Shown: positions 35,714 to 44,612 of the stretch, piece by piece
Layout of the letters: the number at the start of each line of letters is the position of its first letter
Numbering within the stretch: position 1 is the stretch's first letter
Source of the DNA: Legionella hackeliae
GTDB taxonomy: Bacteria > Pseudomonadota > Gammaproteobacteria > Legionellales > Legionellaceae
DNA length: 64,000 bases
Reading direction: 5' to 3'
NCBI RefSeq assembly: GCF_000953655.1
Contig: NZ_LN681225.1
Location: forward strand, 1,070,001 to 1,134,000
Made by a program: the position numbers and the translations under genes
The notes under the pieces: generated by a model
What the model was told of the DNA's origin: nothing
Seen by the model: the letters and a program-made list of their open reading frames with translations, nothing else
The model's database searches: none

Positions 35714-36343
35714 TTATGCTTGCGGAACTGCATCCTTAAATGGATCAAGAGTGAGGCAGTGTGCATTAATCTCATTGATTAAGGGGTAAGCATCCATAGA
35801 AAATCCAAAGCGATGCGCATTATAAACTTGCGGAATGAGACAAATATCTGCCATTGAGGGTTCACTTCCATAACAGAACTGGTGTTTATGAGGTAAATCC
35901 TGCAATTTCTTTTCCAGGGTATCAAATCCTAATTTTAACCAATGATGATACCAATCCATGACTTGTTCTTCACTGGCTTGAAATTGATCTCTTAAACGCG
36001 TGAGGACACGCAAATTATTTAAGGGATGCATGTCACAAGCGATAGTTAATGCCATACTTCTTACTTGGGCACGACCAAGTGGAGTCGTGGGCAGTAGGGG
36101 AGGTGTTGGGCTTATTTCTTCCAGATATTCAATAATTGCTAGAGATTGAGAAAGAATATGACCATTCTCATTAAGCGTTGGGACTAAGCCTTGTGGATTA
36201 ATTGTTAAATATTCAGGGCTATGTTGCTCACCGTCATGACCTACCAAGTGGACGGCAATTTTCTCATAACTGATATTTTTAATATTTAGAGCCAGACGCA
36301 CTCGATAACAGGCAGTTGACCGGTAGTAATCGTAGAGCTTCAT
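35714..36343 (-). CDS. maiA: Maleylacetoacetate isomerase (zeta-class GST)
   Basis: 209 residues. Converts maleylacetoacetate to fumarylacetoacetate using glutathione, in tyrosine breakdown. The active-site motif YYRSTACYRVRLALN (family S-S/T-x-C/S) and SLAIIEYLEEISPTPPLLP mark the thioredoxin-like half; the C-terminal helical half has CYGSEPSMADICLIPQVYNA, typical of the zeta class. Its start is one base past the fahA stop, so hpd, fahA and maiA form one minus-strand operon. Length is normal. Confidence 0.92.
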   Translation of the reverse strand: MKLYDYYRSTACYRVRLALNIKNISYEKIAVHLVGHDGEQHSPEYLTINPQGLVPTLNENGHILSQSLAIIEYLEEISPTPPLLPTTPLGRAQVRSMALTIACDMHPLNNLRVLTRLRDQFQASEEQVMDWYHHWLKLGFDTLEKKLQDLPHKHQFCYGSEPSMADICLIPQVYNAHRFGFSMDAYPLINEINAHCLTLDPFKDAVPQA

Positions 36344-36344
36344 G

Positions 36345-37334
36345 TTATGCCTCGTAGCGAGTTACGGTTTGTTCAATAGCACCAAATAAAGATTGTCCCT
36401 GAGGAGAAAGCATCTCTATTCGTATGGTATCTCCATAAGTCATGTAAGACGTTGTGGGTTTTCCGTCAGCAAGAATTTCTAACATACGCTTTTCTGCAAT
36501 ACAAGATGAGCCTTTACTGCGATCAACATTTGAAACAGTTCCCGAACCTATAATTGTTCCAGCAGCTAGAAATCTTGTTTTGGCAGCATGAGCAATCAAT
36601 TCTGGAAAAGAGAATGTCATATCGACGCCTGCATTAGGTGCACCAAATAATTGCCCATTTAGATGACTCAATAAAGGTAAATGCACCCGTTGTCCATCCC
36701 AATGTGAACCTAACTCATCGGGTGTAATCGCAACAGGTGAAAAGCTACTTGCTGGTTTTGACTGGAAAAATCCAAAACCTTTGGCAATTTCTGCGGGAAT
36801 TAAATTACGTAAAGAAACATCGTTAACTAATAATATGAGTTTGATGTGTTGGGCTGCATGTTGACTGTTAATTGCCATTGGCACATCATCAGTAATCACT
36901 GCGACTTCTGCTTCAAAATCAACACCATAGGTTTCGTCAGCCACTAAAATAGGTTCTCTTGGTCCTAGAAAACTATCTGAACCGCCTTGATACATTAGAG
37001 GATCGGTCCAAAAATCGGCAGGCATTTCCGCTCCCCGTGCTTTACGGACTAATTCCACATGATTAACATAAGCACTGCCATCGGCCCATTGATAGGCTCT
37101 TGGTAAGGGTGAGGTGTATTGACTAGCTTCAAAGGGGAAACTTGCTTTAATTTGTCCTTCATTGAGAGCGAGATAAACTTCTCGTAATTTACTCTCAACA
37201 TCGTGCCAGTGATCAAGAGCATCTTGTAATGTTTCAGCGATATGAGCTACTTTGGTGGCCATGGTTAATTGTTGATTTACCACACAAAGTTCACCATCAC
37301 GGCAGATAGCCGATTTCATTGTCGCAAGTTTCAT
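36345..37334 (-). CDS. fahA: Fumarylacetoacetate hydrolase
   Basis: 329 residues. Splits fumarylacetoacetate into fumarate and acetoacetate, the last step of homogentisate breakdown. The FAH fold is seen from GGSDSFLGPREPILVADETY; metal ligands lie in VDFEAEVAVITDD and LILLVNDVSLRN, with FFQSKPASSFSPVAITPDEL and GTIIGSGTVSN as further family blocks. It begins with a domain (MKLATMKSAICRDGELCVV) typical of this bacterial subfamily. About 100 bases separate it from hpd upstream; maiA follows at once. It acts in the cytoplasm. Confidence 0.92.
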   Translation of the reverse strand: MKLATMKSAICRDGELCVVNQQLTMATKVAHIAETLQDALDHWHDVESKLREVYLALNEGQIKASFPFEASQYTSPLPRAYQWADGSAYVNHVELVRKARGAEMPADFWTDPLMYQGGSDSFLGPREPILVADETYGVDFEAEVAVITDDVPMAINSQHAAQHIKLILLVNDVSLRNLIPAEIAKGFGFFQSKPASSFSPVAITPDELGSHWDGQRVHLPLLSHLNGQLFGAPNAGVDMTFSFPELIAHAAKTRFLAAGTIIGSGTVSNVDRSKGSSCIAEKRMLEILADGKPTTSYMTYGDTIRIEMLSPQGQSLFGAIEQTVTRYEA

Positions 37335-37433
37335 TGCTGTTTCCCTTAATAGAATTGTGGTGCAAAGTATTTAATCATGGGTCACTCCAAGGGTTCGCAA
37401 GTTTATTACAAACACCTGGAGTGATTGTTGATT

Positions 37434-38498
37434 TTAATGGGTTTCTTGTAAAGTTCCACGCTTAATTTGATCGCGTTCAATCGCTTCAAATAAAGCCTGG
37501 AAGTTTCCTTCACCGAAACCTTGGTTCCCTTTGCGTTGGATAATTTCAAAGAATACTGGACCAAAAATATTTTCTGTAAAAATTTGCAACAATAAACCGG
37601 AACTAGGTTCTCGTTCGCCATCAATTAAAATGCGTTCTTGTTGCAATTTTGCCAATGGTTCTTTATGCCAGGGAATACGGTTATCAATCATTTCGTAATA
37701 CGTGTCAGGCACATCGAGGAATTGAACCTTGTGTTTTCTTAAAGTGTGAACAGTATGATAGATATCTTCTGTGTTCAGGGCGATATGCTGAATACCTTCG
37801 CCGTGATACTCATGTAAGAATTCTTCAATTTGTGATACATCATCTTTTGATTCATTTAATGGAATTTTAATTTTTCCGCAGGGGCTTGATAATGCTCTAC
37901 TAATTAGTCCTGACATTTGACCTTTAATATTAAAGAATCTGATTTCATGGAAGTTAAAAATGGTTTCATAGAACTTCGCCCATTTATCCATGTTGCCACG
38001 ATAGACATTATGCGTGAGGTGGTCGATAAAAGTTAGCCCGCAATCGGTAGCTGAGCTTGATTGTCGCTCCCATTGCCCCGCAAAAGGCTGGTGATTCTCA
38101 TCAACAAAATAAATGACGCTCCCACCAATTGCTTGAATAGCAAATAAACCGTGATCGGCATGTTTACAGTCCTGGAAAGCAACAGCACCGTTCTTAAGCG
38201 CGTGCTTATAAGCATGTTCGGCATCTTTGACACGAAAACCCATTGCACAGGCACCTGCTCCATGAGTGGCTGCATGTTGTTCGGCTTGGCAATCTTTCGC
38301 CGCATTAATAATAAACTGTATGGCTCCCTGTTGATAAAGCGCAATATCCTGGCTTTGGTGGGTAGCTACCTGATGAAAGCCCATGTCACTAAACTGTTGA
38401 TGCAAGAAAGATTTGTCTGGACCTGAAAACTCCAGAAAGGCAAAACCATCTAGTCCACAAGGATTACCTTCATGATGATTTATCATATGTTCATTCAT
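37434..38498 (-). CDS. hpd: 4-hydroxyphenylpyruvate dioxygenase (legiolysin type)
   Basis: 354 residues. Converts 4-hydroxyphenylpyruvate to homogentisate, whose oxidation gives the brown pigment of Legionella; the homologue there is called Lly or legiolysin. Two VOC halves: N-terminal (GLDGFAFLEFSGPDKSFLHQ) and C-terminal with the iron ligands His in FIDHLTHNVYRGNM, His in GIQHIALNTEDIYHTV and Glu in FFEIIQRKGNQGFGEGNF. Start at MNEHMINHHEG, with GGGAG upstream. It heads the operon with fahA and maiA; homogentisate 1,2-dioxygenase is not in this cluster. Confidence 0.94.
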   Translation of the reverse strand: MNEHMINHHEGNPCGLDGFAFLEFSGPDKSFLHQQFSDMGFHQVATHQSQDIALYQQGAIQFIINAAKDCQAEQHAATHGAGACAMGFRVKDAEHAYKHALKNGAVAFQDCKHADHGLFAIQAIGGSVIYFVDENHQPFAGQWERQSSSATDCGLTFIDHLTHNVYRGNMDKWAKFYETIFNFHEIRFFNIKGQMSGLISRALSSPCGKIKIPLNESKDDVSQIEEFLHEYHGEGIQHIALNTEDIYHTVHTLRKHKVQFLDVPDTYYEMIDNRIPWHKEPLAKLQQERILIDGEREPSSGLLLQIFTENIFGPVFFEIIQRKGNQGFGEGNFQALFEAIERDQIKRGTLQETH

Positions 38499-38537
38499 GT
38501 ATACACTCCCTTATTGTCTTCATATAATCCACTTCAA

Positions 38538-38551
38538 CAATGACATCATTG
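38538..38551. promoter_or_regulatory. Short palindrome upstream of hpd
   Basis: CAATGACATCATTG is a 6-2-6 perfect inverted repeat 40 bases before the hpd start codon, within the only upstream gap of the operon. It could be an operator for a tyrosine-catabolism regulator, but no regulator gene is adjacent and the site may be chance. Confidence 0.3.
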
Positions 38552-38615
38552 GAATATATCGTTTCTGCCATTGTCACTTTAACCCCTGTTTTACTCGGAA
38601 CAAAGATTAATACAA

Positions 38616-39278
38616 TCAGGTTCGAGGTTTAATTAGAAAAAGCCCGTCTGCTATTGCCAATAAACTAACATCAACGCGCTCATCTTGTTTAATTATTTCA
38701 TTCAAGTGTCGAATTTCTCGTGTTTGCCCACTCGTATCCTGCTCGTTAATGACGTTTCCGTCCCAAAAAATATTATCAACAGCAATGACTCCACGAGGAT
38801 GAATTAGCTGTAAAGCCAGTTCATAGTAATTAAGATAATTTGTTTTATCCGCATCAATAAAAATAAAATCAAAACTATGAGCGTGCCCTTCTGTTAATAA
38901 ACCCTGCAGGGAAGTCAATGCTGGACCTAGGCGTAATTGTATTTTCTTTTCTTGTTGGGCTTCACGCCAGAATGGATGTGCTTTTGAGGTCCATTCTGTA
39001 TTAATATCACAAGTAATCAATTGTCCATCGTCAGGAAGTGCCATTGCCATTGCTAAAGCGCTGTAACCTGTAAACGTCCCTAACTCAAGTATTTTTTTGG
39101 CATTAATTGTCCGAATCAAGAATTGCATAAATTGAGCTTGTTCAGGAGCAATCTGCATATTGCCAAGGGGCAGCTTTGCAGTTTCTTCCCTTAAAGCTTT
39201 TAATACAGGATCTTCTCGTAACGAAATATCCAACATATAAGCATAGAGTTCTGGCGTGAGATTTAAATGCTGTTTCAT
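38616..39278 (-). CDS. SAM-dependent O-methyltransferase (caffeoyl-CoA OMT-like)
   Basis: 220 residues of the Methyltransf_3 family. SAM-binding motif I is KKILELGTFTGYSALAMAMA; metal-binding residues lie in FDFIFIDADKTNYLNYYELA and VIAVDNIFWDGNV. Such enzymes methylate catechol-type hydroxyls. Start at the ATG at 39278, with AAGGTGG five bases upstream; an earlier in-frame Met at 39311 has no such site. It lies between hpd and the amino-acid dehydrogenase on the same strand. The substrate is unknown; a catechol or hydroxyphenyl compound is an inference from family and neighbours. Confidence 0.88.
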   Translation of the reverse strand: MKQHLNLTPELYAYMLDISLREDPVLKALREETAKLPLGNMQIAPEQAQFMQFLIRTINAKKILELGTFTGYSALAMAMALPDDGQLITCDINTEWTSKAHPFWREAQQEKKIQLRLGPALTSLQGLLTEGHAHSFDFIFIDADKTNYLNYYELALQLIHPRGVIAVDNIFWDGNVINEQDTSGQTREIRHLNEIIKQDERVDVSLLAIADGLFLIKPRT

Positions 39279-39334
39279 CCAAACCACCTTGTAATATAAG
39301 CTTTGGAACAATCCAAAGGTTATTGCGTAATAAA

Positions 39335-40411
39335 CTAAGCCAATTTCTCCTGAGCGAGAGTATCAGCAATTTCACTGGCTGGACGATTTTCTTTTTGAGA
39401 ACGAATAAAGATTTCTAGCAAAGAAGTACCGATGCCATCAATTTGTTGATTCACCTGGTCTTGTGGAGTATTAAAATATTTGCTCGCTGCAAATACTAAA
39501 CCACCGGCATTAATCACGTAGTCGGCTGCATACAGGATGCCCTTTTCATGGAGTATTGGACCATGGTAAGTATGGGCCAATTGATTATTAGCAGCACCTG
39601 CGATGATGGTAGTCTGTAACTGACTAATAGTAATATCATTGATAACAGCACCTAAAGCACAAGGTGCAAATACGTCACAAGGAACTCGATGAATCATGTC
39701 TGTGGAAACTGCTGTAGCGCCAAACTCTTCAACGGCACGTTGAACTGCACGAGGGTTTACATCGGTCACTGTTAATTTAGCACCTAAGGCGTGTAAATGA
39801 GAGGCTAGTAAATAACCAACATGTCCCAAACCCTGAATCGCAATATGCAATCCATTTAAATTATCTTTGCCTAATTTAAATTCTACGGCCGCTTGAATAC
39901 CTCTTAAAACACCTTTTGCAGTAGATGGAGACGGATCACCATTATGACTGGATAAGCTAGCGACATAAGAGGTATGTTGGCCAATGATGTCCATGTCGCT
40001 TAGTTGCGTGCCGCTATCCAGAGCTGTAATATATCTACCGCCTAAATCATTTACAAATCGTCCAAAAGCATGCAGATAGGCTTCACGATCAAAAGGTTTG
40101 TTGGGTTTAATAATAACTGCTTTACCCCCACCGAGTGGAAGATTAACTGACGCTGCCTTAAAACTCATACCTCTAGCAAGACGCATCGCATCATTAATGG
40201 CACTTGCAGTATTTGGATATTCAATAAATCGACATCCACCGAGAGCTGGCCCAAGCTTCGTGCTATGTATGGCAACAATGGCTTTCATTCCAGTCTCTGG
40301 ATCGACTTTAAAATGAAGGTCGCCAAATCCGTGTGCAAGCGCATAATCAAGAAAATCGTCTTGAACAGGTATACTGGTTTCAGTTTTTTTTAGTATATCA
40401 ATGGACATCAT
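39335..40411 (-). CDS. Leucine/phenylalanine-type amino-acid dehydrogenase
   Basis: 358 residues of the Glu/Leu/Phe/Val dehydrogenase family, which deaminates amino acids to 2-oxo acids with NAD+. The substrate half has HSTKLGPALGGCRFI and the catalytic Lys block NLPLGGGKAVIIKP, with the catalytic Asp region YITALDSGTQLSDMDI. The Rossmann half has IAIQGLGHVGYLLASHL. Length fits leucine dehydrogenase. Start at ATG 40411 after GGAG. A promoter lies at 40443-40471. Near hpd it could supply or drain aromatic 2-oxo acids, but leucine is equally possible. Confidence 0.88.
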   Translation of the reverse strand: MMSIDILKKTETSIPVQDDFLDYALAHGFGDLHFKVDPETGMKAIVAIHSTKLGPALGGCRFIEYPNTASAINDAMRLARGMSFKAASVNLPLGGGKAVIIKPNKPFDREAYLHAFGRFVNDLGGRYITALDSGTQLSDMDIIGQHTSYVASLSSHNGDPSPSTAKGVLRGIQAAVEFKLGKDNLNGLHIAIQGLGHVGYLLASHLHALGAKLTVTDVNPRAVQRAVEEFGATAVSTDMIHRVPCDVFAPCALGAVINDITISQLQTTIIAGAANNQLAHTYHGPILHEKGILYAADYVINAGGLVFAASKYFNTPQDQVNQQIDGIGTSLLEIFIRSQKENRPASEIADTLAQEKLA

Positions 40412-40442
40412 CGGTAAAGCTCCAAGAATTTCTCGTGCACAT

Positions 40443-40471
40443 GTTATAGACCCATTCAACAAGTAAATCAA
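40443..40471 (-). promoter_or_regulatory. Sigma70-like promoter of the dehydrogenase gene
   Basis: On the minus strand TTGATT (40471-40466) and TATAAC (40448-40443) are 17 bases apart, 31 bases before the chosen ATG. Confidence 0.6.
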
Positions 40472-40592
40472 TGGCGGCAATAACCCTCATCTATAGTCTA
40501 TATCTTTTTTGTTTATTATTCGCAAAAAATGGGTGCAAAACGTCCAATTTTTTTATTCCTTTGGAGTTTTTTGACATTGCCTTCCTAGAAAA

Positions 40593-40621
40593 TTGGAAGC
40601 ATCTCTATCCTGGTGTAAACT
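40593..40621 (+). promoter_or_regulatory. Candidate promoter for the exported protein-ugpQ-ugpB operon
   Basis: TTGGAA (40593-40598) and TAAACT (40616-40621) are 17 bases apart, ahead of GGAGACG and the ATG at 40648. A TTGACA at 40571 is an alternative -35 but lacks a good partner. Confidence 0.45.
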
Positions 40622-40647
40622 GACTAAAACATTATTGGAGACGCTGA

Positions 40648-41364
40648 ATGAAAAAATTCGCAGCAATGCTTGTTTTAGGACTAAGTAGTTCTATATCACT
40701 TGCTATCCCACCGAAGCCTGTGCTCGATAAGGTGATGTTCCAAATGTCTGCAAGACAATGGGTGACCACACAGACAGCCTTGTTGACAGTTAATGTGAAC
40801 GCGACATTATCAAATGCTGATCTGGTAAAAACACGCGCTGACATTATGTCAATGCTTGGAAAAATAGCCTCAGGTGATTGGCATATCACTCAATTTGATC
40901 GCTCTCAAGACAGTTCCGGCCTTGAAAAACTATTCGTTGCTGCTGAAGCTCGGGTGCCACAAGCTAGTTTGACTAATATTTATCAAAATGCAAAAGATGT
41001 GAGTAAGCCAGGAGCGACTTACACAATTAATGGGATTGAATTTAAACCGAGCATGGAAGAAATTCAACAAGTTAAAGTACAACTGCGTGAGCGCTTATAC
41101 AAACTTGTTAATGATGAAATTGGCCGATTAAACAAGGTTTATACAACACAGCATTATAGTTTGAACTCTCTAATGTTTGTTGAGGGAGATGTTGCCCCTG
41201 TACAGCCTCAAGCTTATCGGGCAAAAAACACGATGATGATGGCTGAGATGGCTTCTTCAGCTCCAGCTCTGACAGTGAGTAACGAATTAACAATGAACGC
41301 TATTATAGAGTTGGCTTCAAATCGAGAAGAGGGTAGTAATGCAGCAGCAACCACAGCGAATTGA
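40648..41364 (+). CDS. Exported protein, possibly SIMPL-like
   Basis: 238 residues with a signal peptide MKKFAAMLVLGLSSSISLA. The mature part (QMSARQWVTTQTALLTVNVN, then ADIMSMLGKIASGDWHITQF and DRSQDSSGLEKLFVAAEARV) has the strand-helix rhythm of SIMPL/DUF541 periplasmic proteins, but the match is weak. A C-terminal low-complexity Ala/Met tail follows residue 190. The next gene, ugpQ, starts 26 bases before this stop, so they are coupled. Function unknown; periplasmic location likely. Confidence 0.65.
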   Translation: MKKFAAMLVLGLSSSISLAIPPKPVLDKVMFQMSARQWVTTQTALLTVNVNATLSNADLVKTRADIMSMLGKIASGDWHITQFDRSQDSSGLEKLFVAAEARVPQASLTNIYQNAKDVSKPGATYTINGIEFKPSMEEIQQVKVQLRERLYKLVNDEIGRLNKVYTTQHYSLNSLMFVEGDVAPVQPQAYRAKNTMMMAEMASSAPALTVSNELTMNAIIELASNREEGSNAAATTAN

Positions 41365-42073
41365 GAAAATAATCGGTCACCGTGGTGCATCAGCTTATGC
41401 ACCAGAAAATACCTTAGCGGCTTTTGATAAAGCATTGGCCTTAGGTTGTCGCTATCTTGAATTTGATGTCATGGTAAGTGCTGATGGTGAGCCGTTTGTC
41501 TTTCATGATGAGACCTTAAAAAGAACCACCAATGGTCAGGGTCAGATAGGGTTGGTGACTGCTGAGTATTTGCAATCTTTAGATGCTGGTCGCTGGTTTT
41601 CGCGTCGTTTTCGTGGGGAGAAAATACCTCATTTTCGAGAAGCACTGGAGTGGCTCACTTTTTCAGACGTTCAGGCAAATATTGAAATTAAACCTTATCC
41701 CGGAACTACAGAGCAAACTACAGTGGCTGTTTTATCGCATATAAACCGTTATTGGCCACAAAATAAACCCTTACCATTGGTCTCCAGTTTTGACCTTGCC
41801 GCATTAACGTTATGCCGAAGTTTGGCTCCGGAAATGCCATTGGGTTTATTGCTTGATGAGTGGGATAAAGACTGGTTACAAAAAGCCAAGGAACTGGATT
41901 GCTATTCTGTTCATTTCAATAAGCGCGCCTTAACGGCAGTACGTGTGAAGGAAGTCAAAGAGCAAGGGTATGCAGTGCTTGTGTATACGGTAAATCGCAG
42001 GCGACAAGCAAGAAAGCTTTTTGATTGGGGTGTGGATGCAGTGTTTAGCGATTATCCTGATTTGTTGTCATGA
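41339..42073 (+). CDS. ugpQ: Glycerophosphodiester phosphodiesterase
   Basis: 244 residues, cytoplasmic (no signal peptide). Hydrolyses glycerophosphodiesters to glycerol-3-phosphate and an alcohol. GDPD motifs are complete: IIGHRGASAYAPENTLAAF (His, Arg, Glu), YLEFDVMVSADGEPFVFHDE (metal ligands and second His), then NIEIKPYP and the terminal GVDAVFSDYPDLL. It overlaps the exported-protein gene at its start and ugpB by four bases at its end. The pair with ugpB indicates use of phospholipid head groups as a carbon or phosphate source. Confidence 0.93.
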   Translation: MQQQPQRIEKIIGHRGASAYAPENTLAAFDKALALGCRYLEFDVMVSADGEPFVFHDETLKRTTNGQGQIGLVTAEYLQSLDAGRWFSRRFRGEKIPHFREALEWLTFSDVQANIEIKPYPGTTEQTTVAVLSHINRYWPQNKPLPLVSSFDLAALTLCRSLAPEMPLGLLLDEWDKDWLQKAKELDCYSVHFNKRALTAVRVKEVKEQGYAVLVYTVNRRRQARKLFDWGVDAVFSDYPDLLS

Positions 42074-43341
42074 AACATTTGATACTGCTCACTCTCTTTT
42101 TTCTATGGTCTACAGTGGAAGCCAAGCCTGTTGAAATTGTAATGTGGCATTCGATGGCTGGTCATTTAGGCCATGAAATTAGACAGTTAGCAGCTGGCTT
42201 TAACCAAAGCCAAAATGAATATAAGTTGAAACTCGTTTATAAAGGTGAATACACAGAAGCTATGACGAGTTTCGCTGCGGCTTTTCGCGCCAAACAACCT
42301 CCTGCCATCGTCCAAATTTTTGAAGTCGGTACAACGACCATGCTTTATCCTAAGGGAATTATTAAACCTGTGGATGAGCTCATGGAAGAACAAGGTTTAA
42401 GTTTACCAAAAGACAGTTTTCTTCCGGCTATACGCTCCTTCTATAGTGAAAACGGAAAATTAATGGCGATGCCGTTCAATACATCAATTCCTGTCATTTA
42501 TTACAATGCTGATGCTTTGGCTAAAATTGGCTATTGGAAAGATAATTTTCCTCACACTTGGCAGGAAATGGATCATTTGGCCGTTGATTTGCAAAAAGCG
42601 GGCTTTGTTTGTGTTTATACGACGGCTTATCCTGCGTGGATACAAATTGAAGCGTTCTCAGCGATTCATGGTTTAACCATGACTGATCCTCAATTATCAG
42701 TAGCAACGTATAACAACAAGACCATTATCAAACATCTGACACGATTAAAAGAGTGGCAAAAGAAACATTATTTTGAATATGGTGGGCGGGCAAGCGATGC
42801 AACGATATTGTTTACAAGTGGTCGCTGTCCTTTATTTAGTCAATCCTCTGGCAGTTATAATAGCTTGTCAGAACTCGTGAATTTTAAAGTTGGTGTTGCA
42901 GCGCTCCCTCTGGATATTGAGGTAAGTCCTACACGACATAACAACATTGCAGGTGGGGCCGCGCTCTGGGCTGTTGCAGGGCAACCCTCCGCAGTCTATC
43001 GAGGTGTAGCAAAATTCTTCTCATACCTGACCCAGCCCACTATACAACAGCAGTGGCATCAACATACAGGTTATTTACCATTAGGACTCACAGGAATTTA
43101 TAGTGTGCTGGCCACAGAGAGTAATCATCCAATCGTGCAATTAGGACGAATAGAATTAGGGCAAAATTCCACTCAAAAAATTTACGTGGGTCCGCAAAAT
43201 TTAATACGAGCTATCAATGATGAGGCTTTGGAGGCTATATTTTCAGGGATGTTAAGGCCTGAAGAAGCCATTAACAAAGCAGTTCAACGAGCTAACTATA
43301 CGCTAATGCGCTTTAATCGCAACACCAAATCATCCGGTTAA
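42070..43341 (+). CDS. ugpB: sn-Glycerol-3-phosphate ABC transporter, substrate-binding protein
   Basis: 423 residues with a signal peptide (MKHLILLTLFFLWSTVEA) and an SBP_bac_8-type fold: VEIVMWHSMAGHLGHEIRQL, LVYKGEYTEAMTSFAAAFRA, MAMPFNTSIPVIYYNADALA, and AGGAALWAVAG. These are the UgpB hallmarks (WHSM, YKG.Y, FN.S.PV.YYN, GGAALW). It is a periplasmic binding protein for glycerol-3-phosphate or glycerophosphodiesters. It overlaps ugpQ by four bases. The permease and ATPase genes (ugpA, E, C) do not follow; a strong terminator comes 20 bases after the stop, so they must be elsewhere if present. Confidence 0.92.
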   Translation: MKHLILLTLFFLWSTVEAKPVEIVMWHSMAGHLGHEIRQLAAGFNQSQNEYKLKLVYKGEYTEAMTSFAAAFRAKQPPAIVQIFEVGTTTMLYPKGIIKPVDELMEEQGLSLPKDSFLPAIRSFYSENGKLMAMPFNTSIPVIYYNADALAKIGYWKDNFPHTWQEMDHLAVDLQKAGFVCVYTTAYPAWIQIEAFSAIHGLTMTDPQLSVATYNNKTIIKHLTRLKEWQKKHYFEYGGRASDATILFTSGRCPLFSQSSGSYNSLSELVNFKVGVAALPLDIEVSPTRHNNIAGGAALWAVAGQPSAVYRGVAKFFSYLTQPTIQQQWHQHTGYLPLGLTGIYSVLATESNHPIVQLGRIELGQNSTQKIYVGPQNLIRAINDEALEAIFSGMLRPEEAINKAVQRANYTLMRFNRNTKSSG

Positions 43342-43361
43342 CTAATAATCTCACTCGCTCC

Positions 43362-43419
43362 TAAAATAGCAGAAAAAAATAACAATCTTTCGTTGAGAGT
43401 TACTTTTTCTGCTATTTTT
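43362..43419 (+). terminator. Intrinsic terminator after ugpB
   Basis: TAAAATAGCAGAAAAA and its complement around 43404-43419 (TTTTTCTGCTATTTTTA) form a stem of about 14 bases. The right arm ends in a T-run on the plus strand; the left arm starts with an A-run, so it would also work in the reverse direction. Confidence 0.7.
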
Positions 43420-43467
43420 ATCTTGTACCTGCTTCATTACCTCAACTATTTCTAAGGAAGGAATATC

Positions 43468-44427
43468 ATGAACAGACAAATTCACCCCGATTCAAAAGCG
43501 TTCATACAACGTTTGGGCGAACGTGCAAAAACGGCTTTAAATGGAAATAACCTGCTTGAATTGTCTCCGGAGCAAGCCCGTAAGGCATTTAATCTATTAA
43601 CAGCCCCGGTACCTGGAAAATTAAAACCGATTGATGTGCATGTCGAGGACAAAACACTCAATATAGACGGTACTAATCTACAAGTACGTTTATACCGACC
43701 CAAGAAGGATACCTCTGACTTGCCTGCTCTAATTTATTGCCATGGCGGTGGTTATGTATTTGGAGAACTTGATTTTCTTGATTATGCTTGCAGAGCTCTA
43801 TGCGAAGGTGCACATTGCCTGGTTGTTGGCGTGGGTTTTCGTCGTGCACCTGAGCATAAATTCCCAACAGCCCACATGGATTGTTACAATGTAGCACGTT
43901 ATATCCAAAAACATGCGCGCGAGTTTGGTTGCAATGGCATTTTGGCTGTGGGTGGAGATAGTGCTGGTGGCAATATTGCTGCAAGTATTTGTCATCTTGC
44001 TAAAAAGAATAAGGATTTAAGTATTTGCTTCCAATTACTTTATTATCCATGGGTTGATTTGAATAATACAATGCCCTCCGATAAAACCTTTGAAAGTGGA
44101 TATTTTCTCGAAACAGCGACGCTTCATTGGATGAGAAAGCAATACTTATCTAAACCTGAGGATGAAAAAGATCCTGTTGCTAATCCACAGTTCCAAAAAG
44201 ATTTTTCTAATCTACCGCCGGCATTAATTATTGCAGCAGAATGTGATCCTATTCATGATGATGCAAAAAAATATTTCCAACAGCTCGTTGACGCCGGGAA
44301 TGATGCCCAATTTATGGAATGTGGTGGTATTCTTCATGATTTCTGTGCTTTACCCTCTCATTATGAAGCGGCTTTATTAGCTTACGCAGTTTCAAGTTAT
44401 GCATTAAAGAAAGCATTTAATCATTAA
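43468..44427 (+). CDS. Alpha/beta hydrolase of the hormone-sensitive lipase family
   Basis: 319 residues. An esterase/lipase with the HSL oxyanion motif YCHGGGYVFGELDFLDY, the nucleophile elbow VGGDSAGGNIAAS, the catalytic Asp in AAECDPIHDDAKKY and His in GGILHDFCALPSHYEAA. No signal peptide, so cytoplasmic unless exported by another route. The substrate is likely a short-chain acyl ester, by family. AAGGAAGG precedes the ATG. It is monocistronic, with terminators on both sides. Confidence 0.92.
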   Translation: MNRQIHPDSKAFIQRLGERAKTALNGNNLLELSPEQARKAFNLLTAPVPGKLKPIDVHVEDKTLNIDGTNLQVRLYRPKKDTSDLPALIYCHGGGYVFGELDFLDYACRALCEGAHCLVVGVGFRRAPEHKFPTAHMDCYNVARYIQKHAREFGCNGILAVGGDSAGGNIAASICHLAKKNKDLSICFQLLYYPWVDLNNTMPSDKTFESGYFLETATLHWMRKQYLSKPEDEKDPVANPQFQKDFSNLPPALIIAAECDPIHDDAKKYFQQLVDAGNDAQFMECGGILHDFCALPSHYEAALLAYAVSSYALKKAFNH

Positions 44428-44437
44428 AAAAGCGTAT

Positions 44438-44467
44438 TTCGTCCTGGCAGATATTGGTCAGGACGAA
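44438..44467 (+). terminator. Hairpin after the esterase gene
   Basis: TTCGTCCTG (44438-44446) and CAGGACGAA (44459-44467) form a perfect nine-base stem with a 12-base loop, ten bases after the stop codon. Downstream is AATTTATTTG, a weak U-rich tail. Confidence 0.5.
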
Positions 44468-44612
44468 GAATTTATTTGTTCAAACCTCGATTTGTTCAAT
44501 ATTTGTACTATACTGAAAAAGCTGTTCCTTGAAGTCGGTCTAAAAAAATTTAGCCGTGTCAATGCTTGCCTGGAGTTGGTAGCAGAGTCATGTAGATTTC
44601 GATGGAGAAAAT

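Noticed and set aside
40571-40592. TTGACA at 40571 as the -35 of the exported-protein operon
   Set aside because: No acceptable -10 box lies 16-18 bases downstream; the TTGGAA/TAAACT pair fits better.
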